A stretch of 19,097 nt of DNA from Spirogloea muscicola (Eukaryota; Streptophyta; Zygnematophyceae; Spirogloeales; Spirogloeaceae): the NCBI GenBank assembly GCA_009602725.1, contig WELB01000030.1, forward strand, positions 840,809 through 859,905, in the 5' to 3' direction. Shown in pieces: positions 1 to 8,788 of this stretch; position 1 is the stretch's first letter, and each line of letters opens with the position of its first letter. The notes beneath the pieces are model-generated. The model did no database searches. It was not told where the DNA came from and worked only from the letters and a program-made list of their open reading frames with translations. A program made the translations under genes and the position numbers.

Positions 1-261
1 GCCGCCGACGACCCCCCGCCGCGCCCCGCCAAGACCCCCGCCGCCACCTCGCCTGCGGACCGCGCCCGCGGCTTCCGGTCCTGGCCGGCCGCGCTGTTCC
101 TCGCCTTGCTCACGGCCGCGCTGCTCATCGCCCCCGCCGTCCTCCCGCCGCTGCCGCCGCCGCCCATGGAGGTCCTGCTCCTGCCCATCGCCGTCATGGC
201 GCTGCTCATCGGCCTCGCCCTCGTCCCGGAGACCGCCTCCAGGCTCGTCGGCCCCAGCTGA
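1..261 (+). CDS. ARGOS/OSR-like two-helix membrane protein, C-terminal part
   Basis: Frame 1 is open from the window edge to a TGA at 259-261, giving the last 86 residues; the start lies outside the window. A Pro/Ala-rich stretch (residues 1-24) leads into a hydrophobic helix (about 29-48), the loop LPPLPPPP (48-55), a second hydrophobic helix (about 57-75) and a short tail PETASRLVGPS. A helix / LPPLPPPP / helix layout is the hallmark of the plant ARGOS/ARL/OSR (organ size related) family, small ER-membrane proteins that in land plants promote organ growth and dampen ethylene signalling. The algal role is unknown; an ethylene or organ-size role should not be assumed. The next gene on the same strand begins 38 nt after the stop. 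The family call rests on the loop and hydropathy pattern recalled from the family, not on a search. It could be another proline-kinked two-helix protein. Confidence 0.72.
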   Translation, partial: AADDPPPRPAKTPAATSPADRARGFRSWPAALFLALLTAALLIAPAVLPPLPPPPMEVLLLPIAVMALLIGLALVPETASRLVGPS

Positions 262-299
262 GCACGCTGCCCTCCGGCCGCCGACGCCGGGGCCGGCCC
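262..299 (+). other. 38-nt inter-ORF spacer
   Basis: Only 38 GC-rich bases separate the TGA of the ARGOS-like frame from the mtKAS ATG. No TGTAA-type poly(A) signal, intron boundary or TATA-like stretch is visible. The gap is too short for a conventional 3' UTR, terminator, promoter and 5' UTR, so the two frames must share transcript sequence or the mtKAS promoter must lie inside the upstream gene. Confidence 0.6.
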
Positions 300-3200
300 A
301 TGTCCTCCCGCCGGGCCACCCGGGCACTCGCCACTGGCGCCCGCCGCTTTTCCCGCGCGACTGGGTTCCACGAGGGGCCGCCGTCGCGGCCGCCACGCCG
401 CGTCGTCGTCACAGGTGAGGCCGCAAGCTGGGGCTGCCTGCTCGGACTACGTCTGCCGCAGTTGTGCAGGGGACTGCCCGTGCCTTGCAATGCAATGGGG
501 TGTCACTGTGCCCTCCAAGCACTGCGCGATTTGGCAAAGGCGTCGGTAGTCGCCGGTCTCTGGCGTGGCGTCCGTCTCTTGAGGTGCCCGAGGACTTAGC
601 GAGATTCGTTTGCCCGCCGCCAATGAGGCCGCCTCTCGCTCCTGGCGTCCAGGCCTCGGCTTGGTCACGCCCCTGGGATGCAGCACGGCTACCTGCTGGG
701 ACCGGCTGCTGGACCTCGGCAGTGGAGTGGGGCCCCTCCGTGCCGAGGACCTGCAGTTGCCATTCGCGGCAAGCGATGCGTCTGCGACGGCAACCAGAAG
801 TGCAGCCGCCGAGGATCTGCTGCAGCAGCTGCCGTCCAGAGTGGCTGCTTTCGTGCCCCGCGGAAGCGGAGCCGGCCTCTTTGACGAGGACCGCTGGTCC
901 TCTCCCCAGGTTACTGTCATGACCCACTTCTGCACTCGACAAGCTGAAGTGCGCAGCCGAGCACAAACATGAGAAGTATGGCCGATGTCACCGCCGTTCG
1001 ACAGTCCTGTGTTGCAGGGTGATGACAAAGCCTGACCGAGGAGGCAATATCCGGCTTGCTTGCAGGAGCGCAAGAGGATTCCGCGATTTGTGGCTTACGC
1101 CCTGTGCGCAGCCTCGGAGGCCCTGTTGGACGCTCGGTGGCAGCCCACCCAGGCAGCCGATCAGGAGTGCACGGTATGCCTCTATCTGTGCTGCTGTTGC
1201 TGGCTTTGTCGAAGATCGCAGGCAACCTTTATGCTTGCTTGGGTAGCGCAGTTGCATCTTGGCAATATCAAATGTTGCCTGACCGCCGCCATGGCATGTT
1301 TGAGGCTCCAGGGTGTGGCCATTGGAGGGGGCATGGGCAGTACCAGCAACTTCATGGATGCCACCAAGTTGCTCCTTGATCAGGTCAGGCATTGCAGAGG
1401 TGCTGGTGCGTACACTGGACACTACTGATTCCGGTGAAACACATGAGAGCACCTTGGCGACGAATTGACCATGCATCCTCGTGAGGCTAGCCCAGCACAA
1501 CATTCGTTCACAGTATGCAATGCACCTGCACTGAACAACCCCAGCCTGCTACACAGGGAGTACCGATGTTGATGTTACCGTTAGCACATGCTGGCGGTCC
1601 AGAAGCTCGCCAGTAGTCCTCCTCATCCAACAATGGGGCACCCTACGCATGGTGACATTTCTCACAAGTTCGTGACCTTCTGGCCTGCAGAAGTTCCGGA
1701 AGCTGAGCCCTTTCTTCATCCCAAGCATACTCGTGAACATGGCTGCCGGGCATGTCAGCATCGCCCATGGCCTTAAGGTCCGGCTGCAACCTCTTGCAGC
1801 GAGTGCATGAGATGCATTACAGGCCTGGAAGACTCCAGTATAGTGCCAACAGCCCTCCTATTTGTCTTTGACATCCTAAAGCAGCATCATGTCCCGCTGA
1901 CTGTAGCCAAAAGACAAGACTGTTCAGCTGTGATCAAAAGGATCTACTTTCTCTGGGCACAGGGTCCAAATCACACAGCAGCCACAGCGTGCACAACCGG
2001 AGCCCATGCAATTGGTGATGCTGGGCGCATCATTCGCCACGGAGATGCTGATGTTATGGTGGCAGGTGGTACGGAGGCCTGCATCGACGCTCTCTCTGTT
2101 GCAGGCTTCAGTAGGTGGGCATGTACTTAGCCTTGTGCCTGTGCGGGTCTGTCAACAGGTCAGGTTGGTGAACTCTGTATTGCTCCAGATGTGACTTAGC
2201 ATAGTGCCTGCTGCAGCTTAGATGTCTATCTGGGGAGTGTAAGCTGGAGGCTGACGCTTTACAATTGTTTGCATTCATTGTGCAGGCTTAAAGCCCTGAG
2301 CACAAGGTACAATGAGACACCAAGGATAGCTTCACGCCCCTTCGATCAGGGCCGCGACGGCTTTGTGTAAGTACAACAACCTCTGCAAGCTTGAGATGCA
2401 GAGATGTCCTTGTTGTCTTAGCGCGGTTGATGAACGTATATTCCAAGCAATGCATTTGGAGGCTAGCTCATACAGGTTGTGTGGTTGCTACTGCAGGATA
2501 GGGGAAGGGGCAGGTGTGGTCGTACTCGAAGTGAGTTTCTAAGTGCCTGACGTGCCTGTACCACAAATACGATTTCACAGCAATGCCAATCGCATCTTGC
2601 TCTGATGTGCAGCTCTGACCTGCTAGATCAAGTGGCGTTGTCCACCAACATGAGAAAGTGATGTTGGTGCTCATTCTCTTGGTGCGTTGAGCGCGTAGAC
2701 ATTGGTCTCATGAAACAGTGGCGTATTGCTGCTGTGTAGGAGTATGAGCATGCAAGGCAGAGAGGTGCAAGCATGTACGCTGAGATCCGGGGCTATGGAA
2801 TGTCAGGTACCAAGATACTGTACCTTGAGCACAATCTACCGTCACTCTGTCCAGGGTTCTGGTTGACGACTGTCTGCTGACAGGCACTTTAGTCAAGAGC
2901 TCCATTGAAGGGGCTGACGGGTGAGACACTTTTGCAGGTGATGCACACCACATGACTCAGCCGCCTGCTGATGGGCACGGAGCTGTACTTGCCATGAGGC
3001 GATCAATTGCGCAGGTAATCAAGAGACAAGGCATGCATAGGGATCAAACGTGAAGCACGCTTGACATAGAAGTAGCTTAAAACGTGGGCGGATTTCAGCC
3101 TGACCATGCAGTCACGTCCTTGACAAGGCCCTGTCATTGCCTGACTCGGCCTGGAGTTGCTTCTTACCTGCAGTCAGGCCTGTTGGCGACAGACATCAGC

Positions 3201-4058
3201 TATCTGAATGCCCATGCCACGTCAACTCCCACAGGTGAGCGGCTGGCCTGCTCTGTATGCTCCTCTGGCCTTTGGCAGCCCGTCCACTTTCAATTGGAAG
3301 TTGGCACATCTTGCTGGGCCTTGAGAGAATCATCAGGTCTTGAAAGAGCCTTGCCTAGTCCATCGTTGCATTGCAGGCGATGCCGTGGAGGTGAGGGCAA
3401 TCCGAGAGGTCTTTGGTGAGCACGCAACTTCAGGGGCTCTGCGGCTATCATCTACCAAGGTAGGATATGTACTGAGCCCGTGATGCATAGGTTGATGTGC
3501 CTCGTGGTCTATATCCGCTGATTGAGGTGTAGTCAATATGAGTGAAGTTGTGCAAGTGTGTGCTAGTTGTCCTCCCCCTGCCACTATTTGCTTCTCCATC
3601 GTCAAAGCGCCAGCCTGAGGCCCTCCTTCCTACCACGGTCATGAGCAGGGGGCGACGGGCCACCTACTTGGTGCAGCAGGAGCCGTGGAGGCCATCTTCA
3701 CAATCTTGGCACTGCATCATGTAAGTGCATCTGCGATACACCTGCTACGCAGGTTGCACTTGGATATTGAAGACAAGTGCCGGCATGCCTGCACGCTATT
3801 CATGTTCTCAGCATCTTGCATGCCATGACTTGAGATATTGTCACCATAGCTTCCTCACATACCGAGATCCTGGCATGCCTCCAGGCCACGTTGCCACCCA
3901 CCCTGAACCTCATCAAGCCTGACGATGCCTTCGAGGGCCCCTTCACTCCGCTGGTTGCTGCCACGCCGCATCAAGCAAGAGCAGCTCTCAGCAACTCCTT
4001 TGGCTTTGGGGGCACCAATGCTTCCCTTGTCTTCTCCCTACCTCCTCCCCAAGGTTGA
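300..4058 (+). CDS. OXSM: Mitochondrial 3-oxoacyl-[acyl-carrier-protein] synthase (mtKAS/OXSM), 14 exons
   Basis: Condensing enzyme of mitochondrial type II fatty acid synthesis: it elongates acyl-ACP with malonyl-ACP and feeds lipoate synthesis. Exons: 300-414, 653-909, 1066-1173, 1312-1383, 1691-1777, 1963-2114, 2286-2366, 2497-2530, 2740-2806, 2938-3014, 3174-3234, 3377-3459, 3649-3720, 3885-4058. All 13 introns are GT-AG, phases agree throughout, and the product is 479 aa, close to the family length. The first ~30 residues are rich in Arg, Ala and Ser without acidic residues before position 25, as in a mitochondrial presequence; the fold starts at [15 protein letters not shown]. The catalytic triad is visible: Cys223 in TACTTGAHA, His364 in [11 protein letters not shown] and His403 in [11 protein letters not shown], with Lys398 just before the last. 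The C-terminal [12 protein letters not shown] motif is intact. The last acceptor was chosen at 3884 because it keeps family spacing before PPTLNL; an in-frame acceptor at 3866 would add six residues. Confidence 0.95.
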
Positions 4059-4654
4059 CATTAGGTGCAGGTTGTAGGCCATTCAAAGTCCATCCTGGTT
4101 AGTTGCCAGCTAGATTGTGCTCCACCAGACAGTGTCGGGCTTCTCTGCCTGACTTGCACAACGTACTTGTTGTACGCGTCATGCCGTCATGGCATGCAGC
4201 AGCGCCCCATGGCCCAGCCCTGGCTACCCACCAGGAAGCAGCCAAAGTGCGGCGGAGGTATATTCTGTGGCCCTCGAGTCTGTCGACACAACACTGCAGG
4301 TCGGCATGGCACTTCAGGCCACTGCCTTGTAGTACACGTTCGCTAGTCAATTTTGCAGTCACTACACAGCCATTACGGCAGCAGGTCCCACAAAATCGTC
4401 AGCGGCCTGTGCTTGAAGTCACAGTAGCCGTGTGCCATGACCAATAACGATGCCAATATTCTGAATCCAGAATCGGAAGCTTCTTCCTGCTGAGAATGCT
4501 TGGTCAACCACTGGGGCAACAGGCCTACAGTGGCAGCAGCAGCACCTGACTGGTAGAAGCAGTGCGCCGTGTTGAGCTGTCAGTAGGTGACCTACATCGG
4601 AATGACCATTTGTCATGTATGAACAAGCATCGGCTTGGGGCCACATCTGTAAGA
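4059..4654. other. 3' flank of mtKAS, no gene seen
   Basis: No frame here shows a recognisable domain or an exon-like run on either strand. The first TGTAA, the poly(A) signal commonly used by chlorophyte algae, after the mtKAS stop is at 4648-4652 and would give a ~590 nt 3' UTR. Whether it is used cannot be told from sequence. Confidence 0.4.
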
Positions 4655-5035
4655 GGGAAGGCGCGCGGTGCCCATGCATTTAAGGGGAGGCCAAAAGCCT
4701 ACATTACTCCGGCCAAAAGCCAAATCAAAGACTGGGGCTACTCAGAGCGAGCCCTATGCTAAGGGGGCTATGGTAACAGCGCGAAAGCATGCTGATTAGT
4801 GACTTCAGTACCCACGAGTGAGCACATGTAGATCCAACGGGCTAACTTGGGGAGCCGGAGCACCGCCACAGAAGCTAGTGCCCTGACTTACAGTGCGCCC
4901 AGCACACTGATAAATCGCCAAAGCTTGGGAGCGCTGCAAACTCTGCGAAGCCGCATTCTGTGACATGCGACTGATGCCTGCGAAATGCTAGTATGCCCCA
5001 AGCTGTCCTAGGAGTGCGACGACGCGCCACAACAG
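4655..5035 (+). repeat. Dispersed repeat R1, copy A
   Basis: This is the first of two diverged direct copies. Landmarks shared in the same order with the next copy are GGCGCGCGGTG, GGGGCTAC, CCCTATGCTAAG, GGCTAAC, AGCCGGAGC, GCGCTGCAAAC, CCGCATTCTG and TGCCCCAAGCTG. The unit is about 380 bp and the CCCTATGCTAAG landmark recurs 374 bp downstream. It also holds two GGCCAAAAGCC words 22 bp apart (4689 and 4711). No long frame or transposase motif is visible, so it resembles a non-autonomous element or satellite-like unit. Boundaries are approximate. Confidence 0.8.
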
Positions 5036-5040
5036 GGTGT

Positions 5041-5390
5041 GAGATAGAGGGCGCGCGGTGTGCATGAAATGAGAGAGTGGCATGAATTCAGGCTAGTGCG
5101 TAAAGTGGGGCTACATGAATTGAAGCCCTATGCTAAGGTGGCTAAGGTAACAGTGTGAGTAATCACGGGAAGCACATACAGGTACGACAGGCTAACGTGG
5201 GAAGCCGGAGCGCTGTCACGGAAGCTGGTGGCCTGACTTTGAGCGTGCTCAGCACGCTCATGAATGGCCAGAGCTTGCCAGCGCTGCAAACAAGCGAGTA
5301 CCGCATTCTGCAACATGCAACTACTGCATGCGGAATGCTGGTGTGCCCCAAGCTGCTCCCCCGACCGCGAGGACGTGCGTCAACCAGCTG
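5041..5390 (+). repeat. Dispersed repeat R1, copy B
   Basis: Second direct copy of R1, with the same ordered landmarks as the copy just upstream and many substitutions and small indels between them. The segment 5125-5158 is nearly identical to the reverse complement of 12751-12784, with a perfect run of 27 bases, so this copy is closer to that distant inverted copy than to its tandem neighbour. No coding potential was recognised. Confidence 0.8.
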
Positions 5391-6120
5391 GGCCAGATGC
5401 TGGATGAGGGAGGACCATTCACATCGTAGCCATCGTAAGTAATTATAGAGCACTGATAGAAGTGGTCCCTTGGGGGGTGGTCCTTGTAATGCCTCTCCAC
5501 TTTGTGCTCCACGCTGCACGTTGCCCAGCCAGGCACAGTTGACGTGGGTGCTCCAGCTTTGAATGCGTCAAGTAGACTGCGTTCAGAACTGAACTAGCGA
5601 ACCCACAGGCTGGGCAAATAGGGCGATCTTAGTACCCCGGTATCAGCAATAGGAAGTCAGATGAGCCGAGGTGAGGAAGAGCAACCCCGCTAGCGCAAGC
5701 CAGAGGCTCCCAGAGGGGGAAAGACTCTTCCAGTATGGGCGCGAAATTTCTTCCAGTAGATGGCAATGGCTGTGATTGGCCAGCACAGGGAAAGAATCAA
5801 CAGGAGTTCCCAACCCCTCAGCTCAGACCCAGATGTAGCAGCCATAGCGCGGCCTGCGCGCAAGCCAGAGAAGCGCCAAAGCACACAACGATTCCAGTGG
5901 CCATTGGGTGCTTAGTATTATCCCCTAATGAGCAGCCGCAGGTCAGAGAAAGTAGTCCCTGGGTGCGGGTCCTGCGTCCATAGCCAGGCTGCAGCTAAAG
6001 CGCGACCGGCGCGCAGATGCAATGCGTGTGCCAGTGACAGCAGTGCTGCAGCAATACTGACAGGCGCGTGCGACACCTGGGTACCGAGCTTCCTTCTGTA
6101 TCGTCTTCTGTCTAGTCGTG
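5391..6120. other. Intergenic stretch, nothing recognised
   Basis: Several short open frames exist here on both strands, none with a known domain, splice-supported continuation or family resemblance. A TGTAA lies near 5485. I see no RNA gene and no clear repeat until the pyrimidine-rich tract beginning near 6100. Confidence 0.4.
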
Positions 6121-6480
6121 TAGCTTTTCGGCTCCTTTTTTTTGGCTTTTGAATATTGTTGATTCTTTGTGGGCTGGCTTTGCCAGCCCCTCTTCTCTAT
6201 GGGCGCGCGCGCAATTTCGGGCGCTTTGAGATCGGCCTGCTCCCCGTGGTGGCTGGCTCTTACAGGTGCTCTCTCATTCTCGGCAGCCACAGTCCCAGTT
6301 TTTGGGCTGGCCTTTTTCAGCCCCTATCCTCTATTTATATGGGCGAGCCCTTCTTCTTTATCCTCTATTTCATATCAGCAGCCGCTTCCTTTATCCTCTA
6401 TGTATTGGCTTGAATTGGCCTCCCTTTCATTTCATGCGCTCCGCGCGCTTTCTCTCAATGGGCGAGCTCCTTCTCTGTCA
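6121..6480 (+). repeat. Hairpin-repeat (R2) and R1-tail mosaic upstream of the trihelix gene
   Basis: At 6171-6189 GGGCTGGC-TTT-GCCAGCCC forms a perfect 8-bp stem with a 3-nt loop. A second copy has GGGCTG at 6304-6309 and CAGCCC at 6318-6323. TATCCTCTAT occurs three times between 6320 and 6400. At 6412-6448 lies a 37-nt block that matches 12838-12874 with three mismatches and also resembles, inverted, the left end of R1. The block is made of repeats rather than unique promoter sequence. Confidence 0.7.
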
Positions 6481-6693
6481 GTTCAGCTGGAGGCCGGGTC
6501 AGGCCGGTCGCCACCCTGCACGAGCGCTGAGGCCCCGCCGACGCCCCACCCCGGCCCTGTCCGCGCTCCACGCCGCCGCCGCCGCAGCCGCCGCCGCTGC
6601 GGAGCCTCGGCCACGCCGGCGTCTCCCCTCCGCAGCCTGCCGTTCGTGGCCTTGCCGCCGCCAGCGTCGCCTCGACCGCTGTGTGAGCGCACG

Positions 6694-6817
6694 GTGAGCT
6701 CCGATTCCATGCGCAGGGCCGCTTGTGAAGTACGTGGGTCCCCACTTGGCCACGCGCCTGTCGCTGTGCCAGCTCTTGCCTTCGCCGCGTCACCTCTGCC
6801 GCCGCTCGTGCTCGCAG
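6694..6817 (+). other. Candidate 5' intron of the trihelix gene
   Basis: A consensus-like donor (ACG|GTGAGC) at 6694 and a pyrimidine-rich acceptor (GTGCTCGCAG) ending at 6817 lie just before the assigned start. Splicing them would join, in phase, an upstream frame open from 6169 to the trihelix frame. The intron may therefore lie in the 5' UTR or may interrupt an N-terminal extension. Confidence 0.4.
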
Positions 6818-6886
6818 GCATGCGAGCAAGAGGGCGCCCTTGGACGGTGTCGTGGTCGTCGCTCGGCAGTGCAACCTGGACTAAGC

Positions 6887-8051
6887 ATGGGAGGGCAAGA
6901 GTCCCCAAGTCCTTCCCGTCGGTCGGCGAATGGGCCTGACCATCCGCCTGCGTGCCTGCCCGACGCTCGAGCTGCTGGCGGGAGGAAGCGCGGCCAGAAC
7001 TGGACGACGCAGCAGACGCTGCGCCTTGTGGAGCTGAAGCGCGCGGAGTGGGAGGCCGAGGTTGCAGCCGGGAGGAGCAGTAGAGGCGGGCAAGCCCACC
7101 TGCCGACGGCACACGCCAAGTGGGAAGCCATCCAGTTTAATCTGGAGGCGCTGGGTATCCACAAGGACGTCGACGAGCTGGAGAACCGCTGGACTGTCGT
7201 CCGGAGAGCGTACAACAAGATCCAGGCCTTCAACCGGCGAAAGGCCGGCGTGCCCTCCAGTGGCCAACGCCGCTGGGAGGACTTGTCCTCCAGAGACCGA
7301 AAGGCTGAAGGCCTCCCTCAACAGTTTGATCAACAGCTGATGCACGCTTTGCGTCCTTGGTTAGAGGTGATCTGGTCACACACGTGTGACCACCAGAGCC
7401 TGCTTTGTAATGACCTCGTGCATTTTGTGCATGTCGCAGCAATCTGGCAATTGAAATTGTTATACTGCTCGTCAAAGCAGCACCTGCTCAGTTGTTGTGT
7501 CTCGAAGCCAAGCTGATTAGCGCCTGCCTGCTTGTCGTTGTCACGTTCATCAGCGGAGGGCCACTTACAGCGGTCCTCATGTCTTGGACGTACCGGAGCC
7601 CGCAAGACTGGCCGATTGTCCAGCCGCAGAGGTCGAGGGTGCCACAGACGAGCTCGGGGACAGCCCCGCCCAAGAAGACGCCTCGCCAAGTGTTGAGGCA
7701 ACCCCTGCAGCTCAACTGCGTGGAAAGCGCTGCAGAGACGACAATGGGAAGTCGGCAAAACGATGGGTACACATGAATGCAGAGTCGAAGGACACACCCG
7801 CAGCCATACTAGCTATGCTGGATAGACGGGATGCTATGACAGAAGCTCGCTATAAGGACTTCCAGAAAGCTCACATTGACATGCTGCACGAAATGAGAGA
7901 GGCGAGGAAGAACGTTAGCGAGAATAGTGCGCGCCTCGCTGATGTACTAGCTCAACAAACAGAACTATGTGCTCGCCTCACCAGCGTGCTAGCCCAACAA
8001 TCAGAGCTATTGTCCATGTTCGTCCATGCTTACAAGGGTCGAGAAGCTTGA
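6887..8051 (+). CDS. Trihelix (Myb/SANT-like) DNA-binding protein with C-terminal coiled coil, 2 exons
   Basis: Predicted exons 6887-7366 and 7554-8051 give 325 aa. Residues ~34-155 form a Myb/SANT-like trihelix domain: the basic KRGQNW start, tryptophans at 39, 79, 102 and 130, and the family-like end RRWEDLSSRDRKAEGLPQQF. An acidic linker (~188-208) is followed by a basic KRCRDDNGKSAKR patch (218-230), a possible nuclear signal, and a coiled coil (~243-320). Its end carries a 14-residue duplication, LADVLAQQTELCAR / LTSVLAQQSELLSM. The protein probably binds DNA as a dimer in the nucleus; its targets are unknown. Some PIF/Harbinger transposons also encode such Myb-like proteins, but no transposase lies nearby. 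The splice pair is the best phase-compatible one (donor 7367, acceptor ending 7553); a stronger-looking acceptor ending 7570 is out of phase. The 5' end is uncertain: a 5' intron 6694-6817 could join an upstream open frame. Confidence 0.78.
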
Positions 8052-8788
8052 CTCCTTGGCCTGATCATCGCGCTGTCTTGCTGCCACTGACACCATCTCT
8101 TGAGGCGAGTAGCTGTAGAGGTTGCTCTAACACCAGTTACTAGTGGCCTGCTAGTGCGGTGGTGTCTCTTAGGCACGTAGTGAGTGGCATGATATTCAAG
8201 GGAGAGGTAGCAGATGGCGAACGTGGTCCGCATTGCCTCATTTGCCAAACGAGCAGAAGCCCAAACGCAATACAAGTTCATGCCGACATTGTACTGCACG
8301 ACTCCTCCAGCGAACTGCCCCTTGATCCAATGCAGCCTTATGTTACAACAGCATCAAGCTCGTGCACCTCGAGAAGATGGTGCACTCAGCAAGCAATCCT
8401 GGAGCAACTCAACATCACTTTCCTTTTTAGCCATGGCAGCTTGCACTGATCAGCAAGGGGGGCTTCCATCTGCAATGTTTGCTTGTGCGCGCTCTGTTCT
8501 CCTGAAGGAGTGTTTCCACAGGGAGTCCTACTCTTATGGCTGCTATTGCCGTAAGTATGCAATCAGGGAGGCTCATGCGTGCCACTTCATACTTCGACTA
8601 CAAGACAATGTCAGAGATAAGATTGCAAGAGGGGCCTTTGCTGAGGTTTACAACAATGCGGTTAGGCCTGCGCTCATACCTCCTTGCTTATCTAGGGTAA
8701 GGCCTGGTGCTGCCACTAGGCCTGCACTCAACTTCCCTCTGTGTCCAACCAGAGTAAGTCACAAGGTGCGCTTTGCATGTGCAGAAAG
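8052..8788. other. Convergent 3' flanks of the trihelix and aminotransferase genes
   Basis: The two genes point towards each other and share this 737-nt stretch. The minus strand has TGTAA at 8652-8648 and at 8347-8343, the nearer one ~140 nt past the aminotransferase stop and a good candidate poly(A) signal. No TGTAA was found on the plus strand for the trihelix gene. A plus-strand frame at 8214-8792 has no recognisable domain. Confidence 0.45.
8648..8652 (-). promoter_or_regulatory. Putative TGTAA poly(A) signal of the serine-glyoxylate aminotransferase gene
   Basis: TGTAA, the usual chlorophyte polyadenylation signal, reads on the minus strand about 140 nt beyond the stop codon. Position and motif fit, but a five-base match is weak evidence by itself. 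Confidence 0.4.

Noticed and set aside
447-1073. 208-aa minus-strand frame
   Set aside because: Antisense shadow of mtKAS exon 2 and its introns; no recognisable protein.
4655-5390. Idea that R1 is a SINE
   Set aside because: No convincing Pol III A/B box pair, A-tail or target-site duplication could be seen, so it is left as an unclassified repeat.
5690-5884. Minus-strand 64-aa frame with a hydrophobic segment
   Set aside because: A single hydrophobic run without homologue, splice continuation or neighbour context is not enough.
6455-7345. Several minus-strand frames of 84-209 aa over the trihelix gene
   Set aside because: Shadows of a GC-rich coding exon; no domains, while the plus strand shows a clear trihelix domain.
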